From an uncultured Alphaproteobacteria bacterium (GTDB lineage: Bacteria > Pseudomonadota > Alphaproteobacteria > Rs-D84), in the NCBI GenBank assembly GCA_949878575.1, contig CATLAX010000001.1:124001-188000 (forward strand): a stretch of 64,000 nt of DNA, read 5' to 3'. Every line of letters begins with the position of its first letter. The stretch's first letter is position 1. This document shows, piece by piece, positions 26,392 through 36,042 of the stretch. Below the pieces are notes generated by a model. It was not told where the DNA came from. It searched no databases and saw nothing but the letters and a program-made list of their open reading frames with translations. Position numbers and translations under genes: made by a program.

Positions 26392-28009
26392 GGTTGGGCG
26401 TGATATTTTCAGGCACGGTTTTACGGGGCGGGGCGGGTACGCCGCGGGGCGCGGGCGTCTGCGCTTTATTCATTACCTGTTTATAATTGCGTTCGGCCTG
26501 TTTATTGCGCGCACGCTGCAGCTGGGGATTCAGGGAACGAATCGATCGCGGCGCGCCGGTGCCGACGGCGCATGGATGGTCAGCCGTGCGGATATTGTTG
26601 ACAGAAACGGCGATATTTTGGCCAAGAACGTCATGTCCGGCCATATAACACTGCGCCCGGGGTATGTGCGTGACCGCGATGCGGTGGCCGCAATGATACA
26701 CAAGGTGGCGCCGTATGAATATTCGCTGAGCGATGCGCTGGCGCTGGTGAACTCGTCCAGGCGATTCGTTTATATAAAAAAGTATGCATCTGACGCCGCA
26801 CGTGCGGAGGTAAAACAGGCCCGCCTGGAGGGGTTGGAGGTGGAGGATATTCAGACGCGCCGGTATCCGAAACGTCGGCTGTTTTCGCATGTCGTGGGTT
26901 ATGTGAATGTTGACGGCCGCGGCATGGACGGGGCAGAGGCCGTGTTTGACGACTATTTGCGCGAAAATTCTGATCCGCTGCGCCTGTCCGTGGATTCGCG
27001 CGTGCAAAGCGTTTTTTACGAACAGCTGTCCGCCGCGATGCAGCGTTACCAGGCAAAGGGTGCGATGGGCATGCTGATGAATTCGCGCACGGGTGAAATG
27101 GTGGCGATGGTGTCGCTGCCGGATTTTGATCCGGAAAACCGCAACATAGACCCGGTTGAAAACAGAACCTTTATGCCGATGCGCGGCGTGTTTGAAATGG
27201 GGTCCATATTTAAGATTTTCAATACCGCCATGGCGTTTGAAAACGGAATTACGCGCGAATATTATGTGGCGGAACCGTATAAGGTTCTGGATAAGTTCGG
27301 ACGCACGGCCGCGCGTATTAGCGATGTGCGCAGTTTCCGCCCGCCGCGGCCAAATTTATCCGTTGAGGAAATAATGCTGCATTCCTGCAATGCGGGCAGC
27401 GCGCAAATCGCGCTGGATTTGCCGGATGGAACGCAAAAGGAATTTTTTGAAAGAATTCATTTGGACAAACCGTTGAAACTGGAATTCGGGCGGACGGAAC
27501 GCACGCTGATGCCGATAAAGTGGGGGCCGGTTGAAAAGGCGACCGTGGCGTTCGGGCATGGAATATCCGTCACGCCGATGCATTTGCTGTTGGCGGTCAA
27601 TGCGATGACCAACGGCGGAATATACATTTATCCGACGCTGCAAAAGCGCGGTGTCGGCGCGGTGGAGGGACAGCGTGTTCTGGCGCCGGAAATATCGGCG
27701 CGCCTGCGCAGTGTTATGGTTCGCATCGCAGAGGAGACCAGCGGCAAAAAGGCGCGCGTGGCCGGAATTCAAATCGGCGGCAAGACCGCGACGGCGGAAA
27801 AGCGCATAAACGGAAAAATTGACCGCAAAAAGAACTTGACGGCGTTCGCGGGAATCTTTCCTGCGGCCGCACCGCAATATACGATACTGGTCGTGCTGGA
27901 CGAGCCAAAGGGTACGGCGGAAACTTTCGGACTGCGTACGGCGGCCTGGAACGCGGTGCCGACAACGGGATTGATTCTTGACAGCATACTGCCGTTGCTA
28001 TTTGAATAA
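26384..28009 (+). CDS. ftsI: Peptidoglycan transpeptidase FtsI/PBP
   Basis: FEMGSIFKIF (SxxK), HSCNAG (SxN), GGKTATAEK (KTG position). Confidence 0.88.
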   Translation: MFEVGRDIFRHGFTGRGGYAAGRGRLRFIHYLFIIAFGLFIARTLQLGIQGTNRSRRAGADGAWMVSRADIVDRNGDILAKNVMSGHITLRPGYVRDRDAVAAMIHKVAPYEYSLSDALALVNSSRRFVYIKKYASDAARAEVKQARLEGLEVEDIQTRRYPKRRLFSHVVGYVNVDGRGMDGAEAVFDDYLRENSDPLRLSVDSRVQSVFYEQLSAAMQRYQAKGAMGMLMNSRTGEMVAMVSLPDFDPENRNIDPVENRTFMPMRGVFEMGSIFKIFNTAMAFENGITREYYVAEPYKVLDKFGRTAARISDVRSFRPPRPNLSVEEIMLHSCNAGSAQIALDLPDGTQKEFFERIHLDKPLKLEFGRTERTLMPIKWGPVEKATVAFGHGISVTPMHLLLAVNAMTNGGIYIYPTLQKRGVGAVEGQRVLAPEISARLRSVMVRIAEETSGKKARVAGIQIGGKTATAEKRINGKIDRKKNLTAFAGIFPAAAPQYTILVVLDEPKGTAETFGLRTAAWNAVPTTGLILDSILPLLFE

Positions 28010-28050
28010 TTTTTGATTATAATACCTCTGATAATAAGAAAGAGTGTACG

Positions 28051-29805
28051 TTGAGAAAGATAGTGGAAAAATCCGTGCTGGGGCGGGCATGGGTGTCGGC
28101 ATATTCTGATGAAGATAAGATTTTTTCCAGCCCTGAAGATTTGGTCGGCAAAATACTGCATTGCCGCGGAATAGACGGCGACGCACAGCGAAATTTGTTT
28201 TTAAACCCGTCAATCAAGGAATACATGCCGGATCCGTCCGTTATGCGTGACATGGATGCGGCCGCGTCCGTTATTGCGGATGCCGTGCTGCGCGGTGACA
28301 AAATTGCGATATACGGTGATTATGATGTTGACGGCATAACGTCCACGGCGGTTTTTGTAAAATATCTGCGTGCGCTGGGGTGCGATGTCATATGGCATCT
28401 GCCGACCAGAGAGGGCGAGGGATACGGTCTGAACATACGCGCTGTTGACGACATAGCCGCGGCCGGTGCGCGTCTGCTGATTACGGTTGACTGTGGAATC
28501 AGCGGCGGGGCGGAGGTTGCTCATGCGCGTGCGCTGGGGATGCGTGTGGTTGTAACAGACCATCATTCGCCGGATACGACGCTGCCGGCGGCGGATGCGG
28601 TGGTAAATCCAAAGCGTTCTGACGATACGTCCGGGATGAATTATCTGGCGGGCGTCGGGGTTGCGTTTTTGACCATTGTGGCGCTGAACCGTGAATTGAA
28701 ATCGCGCGGTGACAACGGATTTGCAGAAAAACTGGCCGGGATAAATTTATTAAACTATCTGGATTTTGTCGCCCTGGGGACAATATGCGACACGATGCCG
28801 CTGGTCGGGCTTAACCGTGCGTTTGTGGCAACCGGGTTAAAGGTGCTGGGAATGCGCCAGAACCTGGGGCTGCGCGTGCTGATGGATGTGGCGGGAATAA
28901 AAAAGCCGTCTGTTTACGCGGCCGGATTCGCACTGGGGCCGCGGCTGAATGCGGCGGGGCGTCTGGACTCTGCGGCGCCGGCGCTGGAACTGTTGTTAAC
29001 GGACAATACGCTGATTGCATATGATTTGGCGGAAAAACTGCACAAAATGAATCAGGAGCGCATAGATATTCAAAACGCCATAATGCTGCGCGCGAATGAA
29101 ATGGCGGCCGCGTCCGCCGCGGACAGGTTTAGCCTGTTTGTATGCTGTGAAAACTGGCACGGGGGGGTGATGGGAATAATTGCCGGCCGGTTAAAGGACA
29201 AATACAATCTGCCGGCGTGCGTGGCGACAAAAAGCGACGGGGTTATAAACGGTTCCGGGCGTTCTGTTGCGGGCGTGGATCTGGGGCGGATTATACACGA
29301 TGCGCTGGCGGCGGGAATCGCCCGCGAAGGTGGCGGACATGCGGCCGCGGCGGGCTTTACGCTGGATGCGGACAAGGAGAAGGAATTCGGTGAGTTTTTG
29401 GAACGCGCCGCGCGCGAACAGTTGGCGGGGCGCCCCCCCGTGCGGGAGGTTGTTGTTGACGCGGAACTGGATGCGGGCGGCGCAAACATGAAACTGGTAA
29501 AAATGCTGGGGGCGCTGGAACCGTTCGGCCAGGGAAACCCGGAACCGACGCTGGTGTTGCGCGGCGGCCGTTTGAAGGGCGTGTCCGTTATGGGCGGCGG
29601 CGCCCATCTGCGCGGCAGTGTCGCGACCAGTGCGGGAACAACACTGGCCTTTGTCGGCTTTAACCTGGTCGGCACGCCGGTTGGTGATTTTTTGCTGGAC
29701 GACGAAAACACAAACACTACAATAACCATGCTGGGGCGGCTTAAGGAAAATGAATATAACGGCCGGGTCAGCGCACAGTTCTTTCTGGAAGATATTACGA
29801 TTTGA
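28051..29805 (+). CDS. recJ: Single-stranded-DNA-specific exonuclease
   Basis: YGDYDVDGITSTA, TDHHSPDTTLPAADAVVNPKR, SGRSVAGVDLGRIIHDAL, GGGHAAAAGFTL. Confidence 0.95.
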   Translation: MRKIVEKSVLGRAWVSAYSDEDKIFSSPEDLVGKILHCRGIDGDAQRNLFLNPSIKEYMPDPSVMRDMDAAASVIADAVLRGDKIAIYGDYDVDGITSTAVFVKYLRALGCDVIWHLPTREGEGYGLNIRAVDDIAAAGARLLITVDCGISGGAEVAHARALGMRVVVTDHHSPDTTLPAADAVVNPKRSDDTSGMNYLAGVGVAFLTIVALNRELKSRGDNGFAEKLAGINLLNYLDFVALGTICDTMPLVGLNRAFVATGLKVLGMRQNLGLRVLMDVAGIKKPSVYAAGFALGPRLNAAGRLDSAAPALELLLTDNTLIAYDLAEKLHKMNQERIDIQNAIMLRANEMAAASAADRFSLFVCCENWHGGVMGIIAGRLKDKYNLPACVATKSDGVINGSGRSVAGVDLGRIIHDALAAGIAREGGGHAAAAGFTLDADKEKEFGEFLERAAREQLAGRPPVREVVVDAELDAGGANMKLVKMLGALEPFGQGNPEPTLVLRGGRLKGVSVMGGGAHLRGSVATSAGTTLAFVGFNLVGTPVGDFLLDDENTNTTITMLGRLKENEYNGRVSAQFFLEDITI

Positions 29806-29807
29806 CG

Positions 29808-30758
29808 ATGAACGACAAAGACAAGATTTTAATAGAGAAACTGCGGACGGCAAAAAGTGTCGCGATTATAGGGCACAAAAATCCAGACGGTGATGCGCTG
29901 GGCAGTGCGCTGGCGATGTGCCGCCTGATTGAAATGAATTTCGGCATATCGCCTGTGTGCACGTATGACGGAAATATTCCGGAAGCGCTGGGGGCGGTGC
30001 CGCTGCGGTCGCGCATGCGCTTTGTCGGGCATTTGAATGCGCCGGCGCCGTTTGACGTTGTTATTCTGGTGGATTACGGAACTGCGCGACATTTGGAATT
30101 TGCGTCCGCACTGATTGAAAACGCCGGGTTCGTTGTGGAAATTGACCATCATAAAAATGATGCGCCGATTGCCGCATTGTGTTTTGACGACGATACGGCA
30201 GACGCGACGGCTGTCATTATTTATGAAATGATGCGCCGCATGGATTGGCGTTTTGACGGTGATGTGCTGAATCTGCTGGCGCTGGGAATAATTACGGATA
30301 CCGGGCATTTTAAGTTTGTGAAAAGCGGGCGCTCTATGCGCATAATGGCGGATTTGGTTGACGGCGGCGTCAAAATCGGCGCCGTGTACGACATGCTGAA
30401 CAACCAGCCAAAGAAAACAATACTGGTTGAGGCAAAGGCGGCCGCATCCGCGGAGTTCTTTTACCGCGACCGCTTGGCGGTGGCGACAATAACAAACCGT
30501 GACTATAAGAATATGGACGGACGCGGTGAAAACGTGCTGGACATTCTGTCGCGGATAAAGGGTGTGGAGTATATAGCGCTGCTGAAACAGCAAAAGGATA
30601 ATCAAATCGGCGTATCGCTGCGCGGCCGCCGCAAGCCGGTAAATTCCGTGGCGGCGGCACTGGGCGGGGGCGGACACCTGCGCGCCGCTGGGGCCGTTGT
30701 GCGCGATTCGCTGGAAAACGTGCATGACAGGGTTGTTGAACTGTTTAGGGGGATATAA
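29808..30758 (+). CDS. DHH/DHHA1 phosphoesterase, NrnA-like
   Basis: GHKNPDGDALGSALAM, EIDHHKND, ALGIITDTGHFKF, ALGGGGHLRAAGA. Confidence 0.88.
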   Translation: MNDKDKILIEKLRTAKSVAIIGHKNPDGDALGSALAMCRLIEMNFGISPVCTYDGNIPEALGAVPLRSRMRFVGHLNAPAPFDVVILVDYGTARHLEFASALIENAGFVVEIDHHKNDAPIAALCFDDDTADATAVIIYEMMRRMDWRFDGDVLNLLALGIITDTGHFKFVKSGRSMRIMADLVDGGVKIGAVYDMLNNQPKKTILVEAKAAASAEFFYRDRLAVATITNRDYKNMDGRGENVLDILSRIKGVEYIALLKQQKDNQIGVSLRGRRKPVNSVAAALGGGGHLRAAGAVVRDSLENVHDRVVELFRGI

Positions 30759-31378
30759 TGATGTTGGGAAAATTTGCGGGATTTTTGTTTTTCTCCGTCT
30801 TTGCGTTCGGGGCGTACGGTGCGCCGGATGCGGCACTGGTCGGGCGGGCGGAAAAGTATTTGAATTCCATAACGGGGCTGGCCGGCGGGTTTACGCAATC
30901 CGCGGCGGGACGCCGTGACAGGGGAACTTTTTCAATGCTGCGTCCCGGGCGCGTACGGCTGGATTACGACAGCATGCCTGTTCAAATGATTTCCGACGGC
31001 AAGGATTTGTATTTTTTTGACAAATCGCTGGACCAGATTACAACGGTGCCGCTGACCAGTACGCCGGCCGGCATTCTGGTCCGCAAAAAGGTGGATTTGC
31101 GCAATGCGGATATAGTCGTGACTGATACTGTCGCGGGCAAGGGCACTTTTTCCTTGAAAATGCATTTAAAAGGCCAGGAAGGGCTGGGCAACATGACGGT
31201 TGTCTTTTCTGACAATCCGGTTGCACTGAAATCATGGACGGTTGTTGATGCAACTGGGGCAAAGACGGACGTCGTTTTTGACAATTTAAAAACGAAGACC
31301 GATTTTGCAAAAAATTATTTCCAGATTCAACGCCACAAGACCGTTTCAACATCCGGCGGTGACGCGTTTTACGATTAG
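30758..31378 (+). CDS. lolA: LolA-like outer-membrane lipoprotein carrier
   Basis: Signal peptide; FTQSAAGRRDRGTFSMLRPGRVRLDYDSMPVQMISDGKDLYFFD. Confidence 0.8.
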   Translation: MMLGKFAGFLFFSVFAFGAYGAPDAALVGRAEKYLNSITGLAGGFTQSAAGRRDRGTFSMLRPGRVRLDYDSMPVQMISDGKDLYFFDKSLDQITTVPLTSTPAGILVRKKVDLRNADIVVTDTVAGKGTFSLKMHLKGQEGLGNMTVVFSDNPVALKSWTVVDATGAKTDVVFDNLKTKTDFAKNYFQIQRHKTVSTSGGDAFYD

Positions 31379-31386
31379 GACGGCGA

Positions 31387-31683
31387 ATGTTCGGAATAAG
31401 CTGGGCTGAATTTTTTGTAATATTTTTGGTGGCGGTTATCGTGATACCGGCGCGCAACTGGCCGGATGTGGCGCGCGCGCTGGCGCGCACGGTTAAAACC
31501 GTGCGGGCATTCATATGGAAAATCACGGATGCCTCAGAGCAGATTACGCGCCAGATAGAATTAGAACGCCCCATAGACGAGCTTATAAAAAAAACAACCG
31601 ATGACGTGCTGGACCAGATTTCCGTGCCTGTGAAAAAAAATACAACGAAGGCCAAAGGGCGCGTCGGGGGGCGTAAAAAATGA
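31387..31683 (+). CDS. tatB: Sec-independent translocase TatB
   Basis: MFGISWAEFFVIFLVAVIVIPARNWPDVARALARTV; overlaps tatC. Confidence 0.85.
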   Translation: MFGISWAEFFVIFLVAVIVIPARNWPDVARALARTVKTVRAFIWKITDASEQITRQIELERPIDELIKKTTDDVLDQISVPVKKNTTKAKGRVGGRKK

Positions 31684-32384
31684 AAATGACCCTGATGCAG
31701 CATTTTGTTGAACTGCGCCGCCGCGTTTTGTGGGTGGCGCTGATAAGCATGTGCGCGTTCGGGGCGGGGTGGTTTCTTGCACCGCCGTTGCAGCGTTTTT
31801 TAACAGTGCCCTTGCTGAATGTGTGGCCGGACGGAACGCTGTTGTATACGGGACTGGCCGACGGGCTGATGATACAGTTTTCTTTGGCCGGAACGGTTGC
31901 GCTGATGATCGGGATTCCGGCGGCGATGTGGCATGCGTGGGCGTTCGCCGCGCCGGGGCTGCGGAAAAACGAGAAAAACTTTATATGGCCCGTTCTGTTA
32001 ATGTCGCCGGTATTGTTTTTGGCGGGCGCCGCGTTCGCATTTTATGTTTTGTTTCCGGTCGCCTTTAAGTTTTTTGTTGAATTGAACCAGGCCGCCCCCG
32101 TACCCAGTGTGCTGATGCCCGCCGTGCGCGACTATTTGACGTTTGCAATAGGATTGCTGAAAGTGTTCGGTCTGGCGTTTCAACTGCCGCTGGTTCTGGT
32201 GCTGTTGAATCGCGCGGGGGTGCTGTCGCGGCGCGCGGCGCGGCGCATGCGCCGCTATGCCATTGTCGCCATTGTTGCCGTGGCCGCCGTACTGACCCCG
32301 CCGGACATCGTATCTCAGATATTGCTGGCGTTGCCGATGTGGGCGCTGTTTGAGGTCAGTCTGTTATTCATGCGGCGTGACTGA
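31680..32384 (+). CDS. tatC: Sec-independent translocase TatC
   Basis: MTLMQHFVELRRRVLW; six-TM pattern; AVLTPPDIVSQILLALPMWALFE. Confidence 0.93.
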   Translation: MKMTLMQHFVELRRRVLWVALISMCAFGAGWFLAPPLQRFLTVPLLNVWPDGTLLYTGLADGLMIQFSLAGTVALMIGIPAAMWHAWAFAAPGLRKNEKNFIWPVLLMSPVLFLAGAAFAFYVLFPVAFKFFVELNQAAPVPSVLMPAVRDYLTFAIGLLKVFGLAFQLPLVLVLLNRAGVLSRRAARRMRRYAIVAIVAVAAVLTPPDIVSQILLALPMWALFEVSLLFMRRD

Positions 32385-32425
32385 TTACATTTTGTTTGCC
32401 GTCTTTTTTGTGATATAATTTTGAT

Positions 32426-33901
32426 GTGAAAAAAATCGGTGGATTTTTGCCGGGACTGTTTTGCGCATGCCTGTTTATGGCGGCGTGTGATTTGCAACCA
32501 AAAATATCATCTTTGCCGGATTCGGTCGGCGATTTCATATCAGACAGGTATCCCGCGTTGCTGGCCGACCCCGCGACCCAGCCCGAGATATATAATTCCG
32601 CCGCCACGGACTATGGCGTTTATGCATCGCCGGAGCTGTACGGTTCCGTTGAAACCGATGACTATATTTTGTATTCCGATATAAATGATTACATGTTCCC
32701 GGCCCAGCCGGCAACACAGCCCGCGGCCAAGGACGACGGTACGGGTGCGGATGAAACCGAAATTATAATTGCCGAATATCGTTCACCGGTTGTCGCCCCG
32801 GCGGCAAGCGGGCCCGTGGCGGACGCCCCCGGCGACATGCTGGTTGTTCCCATGTACGGCGGCGGGGCCGACGTGCATCAGATAACAGTCGGGGCGGGTG
32901 AAACACTGTACGCTATTGCAAAAAGGTATGGAATATCTGCACAGAATCTGGCCGAAATGAACAATATCGCCGCGCCGTATCAGATTCGTACCGGACAAAG
33001 GCTGCGCGTGCCCGGAAACGGCGACATACCGGCTGCGCCGACGGTTGCATCGCCGCAAAAGACTGCGCCCACGGTTGCGGATGCCGTGCGGCCCGATACC
33101 GCGACACCGGCCAAGGTTCGCGTGCAGGATGTTACCGTCAAGGCGGGCGACACGCTGTATTCCATATCGCGCGCATATTCGGTGCCTGTAAACGATTTGG
33201 CGGTAATGAACGATCTGGCGGCGCCGTTTCGTTTGACGGTCGGACAAAAAATAAAGGTGCCGAATCTGGAGGCCGCGGCCAGTCGCATTGCGGCAAAGCC
33301 GGCGGCTGCGCCGGTGGCTGCGCCGGTGGCTGCGCCGGTGGCGGACGCCCCTGTAAAAGCGGATTTGCCAAAAGATACCGCAAAGACCGTGCCTGTGCCG
33401 GCCGCGTCAAAAAAGGCGACCGAATCGCGCAAGACGGAACAGGGACAGAAAAACAAGACAGCGCCCGCTAAAAAAATATCGTCAGACCCAAAGCAAAAAT
33501 TGCCGTCAATTGCGGCGAGGTCTTCTTCTAAGTTTTCATGGCCGTTGCGCGGCAAGATTCTGTCCAGTTTTGGATCAAAGCCAAACGGTCTGGTCAACGA
33601 TGGTATAAATATCGCCGCTACGCGCGGCGCCGCGGTCAAGGCGGCCGAAAACGGCGTTGTGGCATATGCCGGCAACGAGGTTAAGGGCATGGGCAATCTT
33701 GTCATTGTTCAGCATTCCGGCGGATGGATGACAGTGTATGCGCATTTGGATTCAATGGCGGTTCGCCGCGGTGCGCGCGTTTCCGTCGGGCAGAAGATAG
33801 GAACAGCCGGCACCAGCGGCAAGGTTGACACGCCCCAGCTGCATTTTGAAATACGCAAGGGCACAAAGGCGTACAACCCGTCACAATATTTGAAGAAATA
33901 A
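32426..33901 (+). CDS. LysM and M23 peptidase lipoprotein (NlpD-like)
   Basis: Lipobox MAAC, two LysM repeats (VGAGETLYAIAKRYGIS; VKAGDTLYSISRAYSVP), M23 core (GINIAATRGAAVKAAENGVVAYAGNEVKGMGNLVIVQHSGGWMTVYAHL). Confidence 0.9.
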   Translation: MKKIGGFLPGLFCACLFMAACDLQPKISSLPDSVGDFISDRYPALLADPATQPEIYNSAATDYGVYASPELYGSVETDDYILYSDINDYMFPAQPATQPAAKDDGTGADETEIIIAEYRSPVVAPAASGPVADAPGDMLVVPMYGGGADVHQITVGAGETLYAIAKRYGISAQNLAEMNNIAAPYQIRTGQRLRVPGNGDIPAAPTVASPQKTAPTVADAVRPDTATPAKVRVQDVTVKAGDTLYSISRAYSVPVNDLAVMNDLAAPFRLTVGQKIKVPNLEAAASRIAAKPAAAPVAAPVAAPVADAPVKADLPKDTAKTVPVPAASKKATESRKTEQGQKNKTAPAKKISSDPKQKLPSIAARSSSKFSWPLRGKILSSFGSKPNGLVNDGINIAATRGAAVKAAENGVVAYAGNEVKGMGNLVIVQHSGGWMTVYAHLDSMAVRRGARVSVGQKIGTAGTSGKVDTPQLHFEIRKGTKAYNPSQYLKK

Positions 33902-33914
33902 AAATAACTAATAA

Positions 33915-33942
33915 CAAAAACGCGCATGTTGCGCGTTTTTGT
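33915..33942. terminator. Intrinsic terminator
   Basis: AAAAACGCGCATGTTGCGCGTTTTTG. Confidence 0.7.
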
Positions 33943-33953
33943 TTATGAATATA

Positions 33954-34286
33954 TTATTTTTTAAATATTTTTTCCGGTGTACTGATGTTGCAAAAACCCA
34001 CAATTAAATCAACCAGGGTCCATATGGATGTAATTAGAATGCCGATAATCGTAATTGTTAAAATTGTCATCGTAATTGCGGAACCCGTTTTGCCTGCGTA
34101 ATATCTGTGTGCGCCGACGATACCCAAGAACCAGCATAGCACCAGGTACACGGCTATGGACTTGTCGCCGTTATAGAGTCGGTTTATGTTTTTTGACAAG
34201 CTTTTGTTCGGGTGTCCGCAACCCGGGCATGCGGCCGCCTGGTCCGATATTCTTTTGCCGCATTCTGTGCAATATTTCATCGCCAT
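33954..34286 (-). CDS. TM2-domain protein with N-terminal zinc ribbon
   Basis: MKYCTECGKRISDQAAACPGCGHPNK then VLCWFLGIVGAHRYYAGKTGSAITM; AAAGGA RBS. Confidence 0.88.
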   Translation of the reverse strand: MAMKYCTECGKRISDQAAACPGCGHPNKSLSKNINRLYNGDKSIAVYLVLCWFLGIVGAHRYYAGKTGSAITMTILTITIIGILITSIWTLVDLIVGFCNISTPEKIFKK

Positions 34287-34394
34287 GATAAACATCCTTT
34301 TGTCTTTTCGTGACATAATATATGAAAAAATGCCGCCGGCACAAGCATATTGTTTCATGCAAAATAAAAACCGTTACAAGAACGGTTTGCTTTT

Positions 34395-34470
34395 TGGTGG
34401 GCGCGCAGGGACTCGAACCCTGGACCCACTGATTAAGAGTCAGTTGCTCTACCAACTGAGCTACGCACCC
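34395..34470 (-). tRNA. tRNA-Lys(CTT), CCA encoded
   Basis: GGGTGCGTAGCTCAGTTGGTAGAGCAACTGACTCTTAATCAGTGGGTCCAGGGTTCGAGTCCCTGCGCGCCCACCA; cloverleaf closes, anticodon CTT. Confidence 0.95.
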
Positions 34471-34808
34471 GATGGGTCTATTCATACGAATACCCGCAAA
34501 TTATATATCTTTTTCTGCTGTTTGCAAGAATTTATTGCATTTTTATTTAATGCCGGCGGCATATTTAATCGTTTTGTGTGTTTTTTATTTATAAAAACGA
34601 TTCGTTTTTCTGAGCGAACAATTCGTTTTATGTCACTGTGCCCATTTATTTTACATGCAGGCCCGGTCGCACGCCATAGGCATGAATGCAGGATTTTTTA
34701 TACATGCGGCAGGGAATCCATACCTATGCAAAGTTTGAAAAGGCTTTGCTAGAATTATAACGTTGACATGAAACACAAAAATACAACCACAACTAAAAAG
34801 GAGAAAAA

Positions 34809-35411
34809 ATGAAAAAAGTAGTTATCTCAACATTGGCGGTGCTGATTGCATGTCCCGCATTTGCTGGGCCCAATCAAAACAGCAGCTGGCAGTTGTTCGG
34901 CCTGGATCCGTATATCGGTCTGCGCGGCGGTCTGGGATACACCAACGTCAACGTAAGACACAACGGCCACAAAAAGTCAATGGAAGACATGGTTTATCAG
35001 GGCCGTGCGGCGCTGGGGTTGGAAGTATGCGACACAGTCCGCAGCGAAATTGAATGGTCCATATTCAGCAAGGCAAAGGACAACAAGCACTTTGGCGACC
35101 AGAGGGTAAAGGTTGAAACAAAGCTGCAGACATTGCTGTGGAACACATATATGGAATTCGGTTCATATCAGATTGTTCGTCCGTTCATTGGTGCCGGTGC
35201 CGGTATCGCATTTGCAAAGATGGACAAAAAGGTTGACTATGTCGGCAAATGGAGCGATGACAAGACCCGTTTCTCGGCCATGGGTACGCTGGGTGTAACG
35301 TTTGACTGGGAACGCATCGCGGTTGATTTGGCCGCCCGTTACAACTATGTGGATATTGCATCCGGATTGCATAACTTTGGCGGCGATCTGGGTATCCGCT
35401 TTATGTTCTAA
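34809..35411 (+). CDS. Outer-membrane beta-barrel protein (Omp25/RopB-like size class)
   Basis: Signal peptide MKKVVISTLAVLIACPAFAG; GLRGGLGYTNVNV; alternating strands; C-terminal aromatic (GIRFMF). Confidence 0.8.
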   Translation: MKKVVISTLAVLIACPAFAGPNQNSSWQLFGLDPYIGLRGGLGYTNVNVRHNGHKKSMEDMVYQGRAALGLEVCDTVRSEIEWSIFSKAKDNKHFGDQRVKVETKLQTLLWNTYMEFGSYQIVRPFIGAGAGIAFAKMDKKVDYVGKWSDDKTRFSAMGTLGVTFDWERIAVDLAARYNYVDIASGLHNFGGDLGIRFMF

Positions 35412-35436
35412 GAACACTACGGTCCGTTGGACATGG

Positions 35437-35469
35437 GAACCGCGCGTTGGCCGCGGTTCTTTTTTTTCT
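35437..35469 (+). terminator. Intrinsic terminator
   Basis: GAACCGCGCGTTGGCCGCGGTTCTTTTTTTTC. Confidence 0.75.
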
Positions 35470-35522
35470 TGCGGCGTGCGAACGAAAAAATTATAATCCG
35501 GCGGTAAAAAACAAATAAACAA

Positions 35523-35570
35523 CGCGCGGTGCATGCACATAAGTCCAGTTGCAGCACCGCGCTTTTTTTT
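35523..35570 (+). terminator. Terminator-like hairpin in the leader of the DUF2798 gene
   Basis: GCGCGGTGCATGC...GCAGCACCGCGC followed by T8, 12 bp before the gene ATG. Confidence 0.65.
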
Positions 35571-35582
35571 AAGGGGGTAGTC

Positions 35583-36017
35583 ATGGATAAATTTCCGAAA
35601 AATTTAAAAGAGGCGGTAATTGCGTCTGTTCCGAACGCAATGGTTATGGTTTGTGCGATGGTGGCGTTAAATCTGTGGATTTACGGTGCGCTGACGCTGT
35701 CGCATTTTGCGGTGGTGGCGCCGTTAATGTTTGCTGTTGCGTTTTCTTTTGATTTTTTTATTGTCGGGCCGTTTGTCATGAAAATTGTCAGAAAGTACGA
35801 TATAGTACGCGCCATGCCTTTTATACGTGTTGCGATTATGGCGGGCGTACTGACGTTTGTTGCGCCGATTTTGGAATCGGGCACCGTTGTCACGGCGCAT
35901 CAGTACATAACGGCGGCGCCGCGCAATTATCTGGCGGCACTGATGCTGCAGATATTTGTGGCGCTGCCGGCGGGACTGGCTGTGCTGGGGGCGGCGCGTC
36001 GCGTGATGATAAAATAA
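35583..36017 (+). CDS. DUF2798-like membrane protein
   Basis: Four TM segments, pattern of DUF2798; AAGGGGG RBS. Confidence 0.65.
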   Translation: MDKFPKNLKEAVIASVPNAMVMVCAMVALNLWIYGALTLSHFAVVAPLMFAVAFSFDFFIVGPFVMKIVRKYDIVRAMPFIRVAIMAGVLTFVAPILESGTVVTAHQYITAAPRNYLAALMLQIFVALPAGLAVLGAARRVMIK

Positions 36018-36042
36018 ATCCCGCATTGCGGGATTTATTTTA
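36011..36042. terminator. Bidirectional terminator between convergent genes
   Basis: AAAATAAATCCCGCATTGCGGGATTTATTTTA. Confidence 0.75.

Noticed and set aside
26276-27007. 243-aa minus-strand ORF opposite ftsI
   Set aside because: Shadow ORF of a confidently identified gene.
33301-33345. Short tandem repeat GCGCCGGTGGCT in the LysM/M23 gene as a possible CRISPR-like array
   Set aside because: It is an in-frame Ala/Pro linker (APVAAPVAAPVA) with no spacers.
34186-34752. 188-aa plus-strand ORF across the TM2 gene and tRNA-Lys
   Set aside because: Overlaps a tRNA and a supported minus-strand CDS; no protein-like features.
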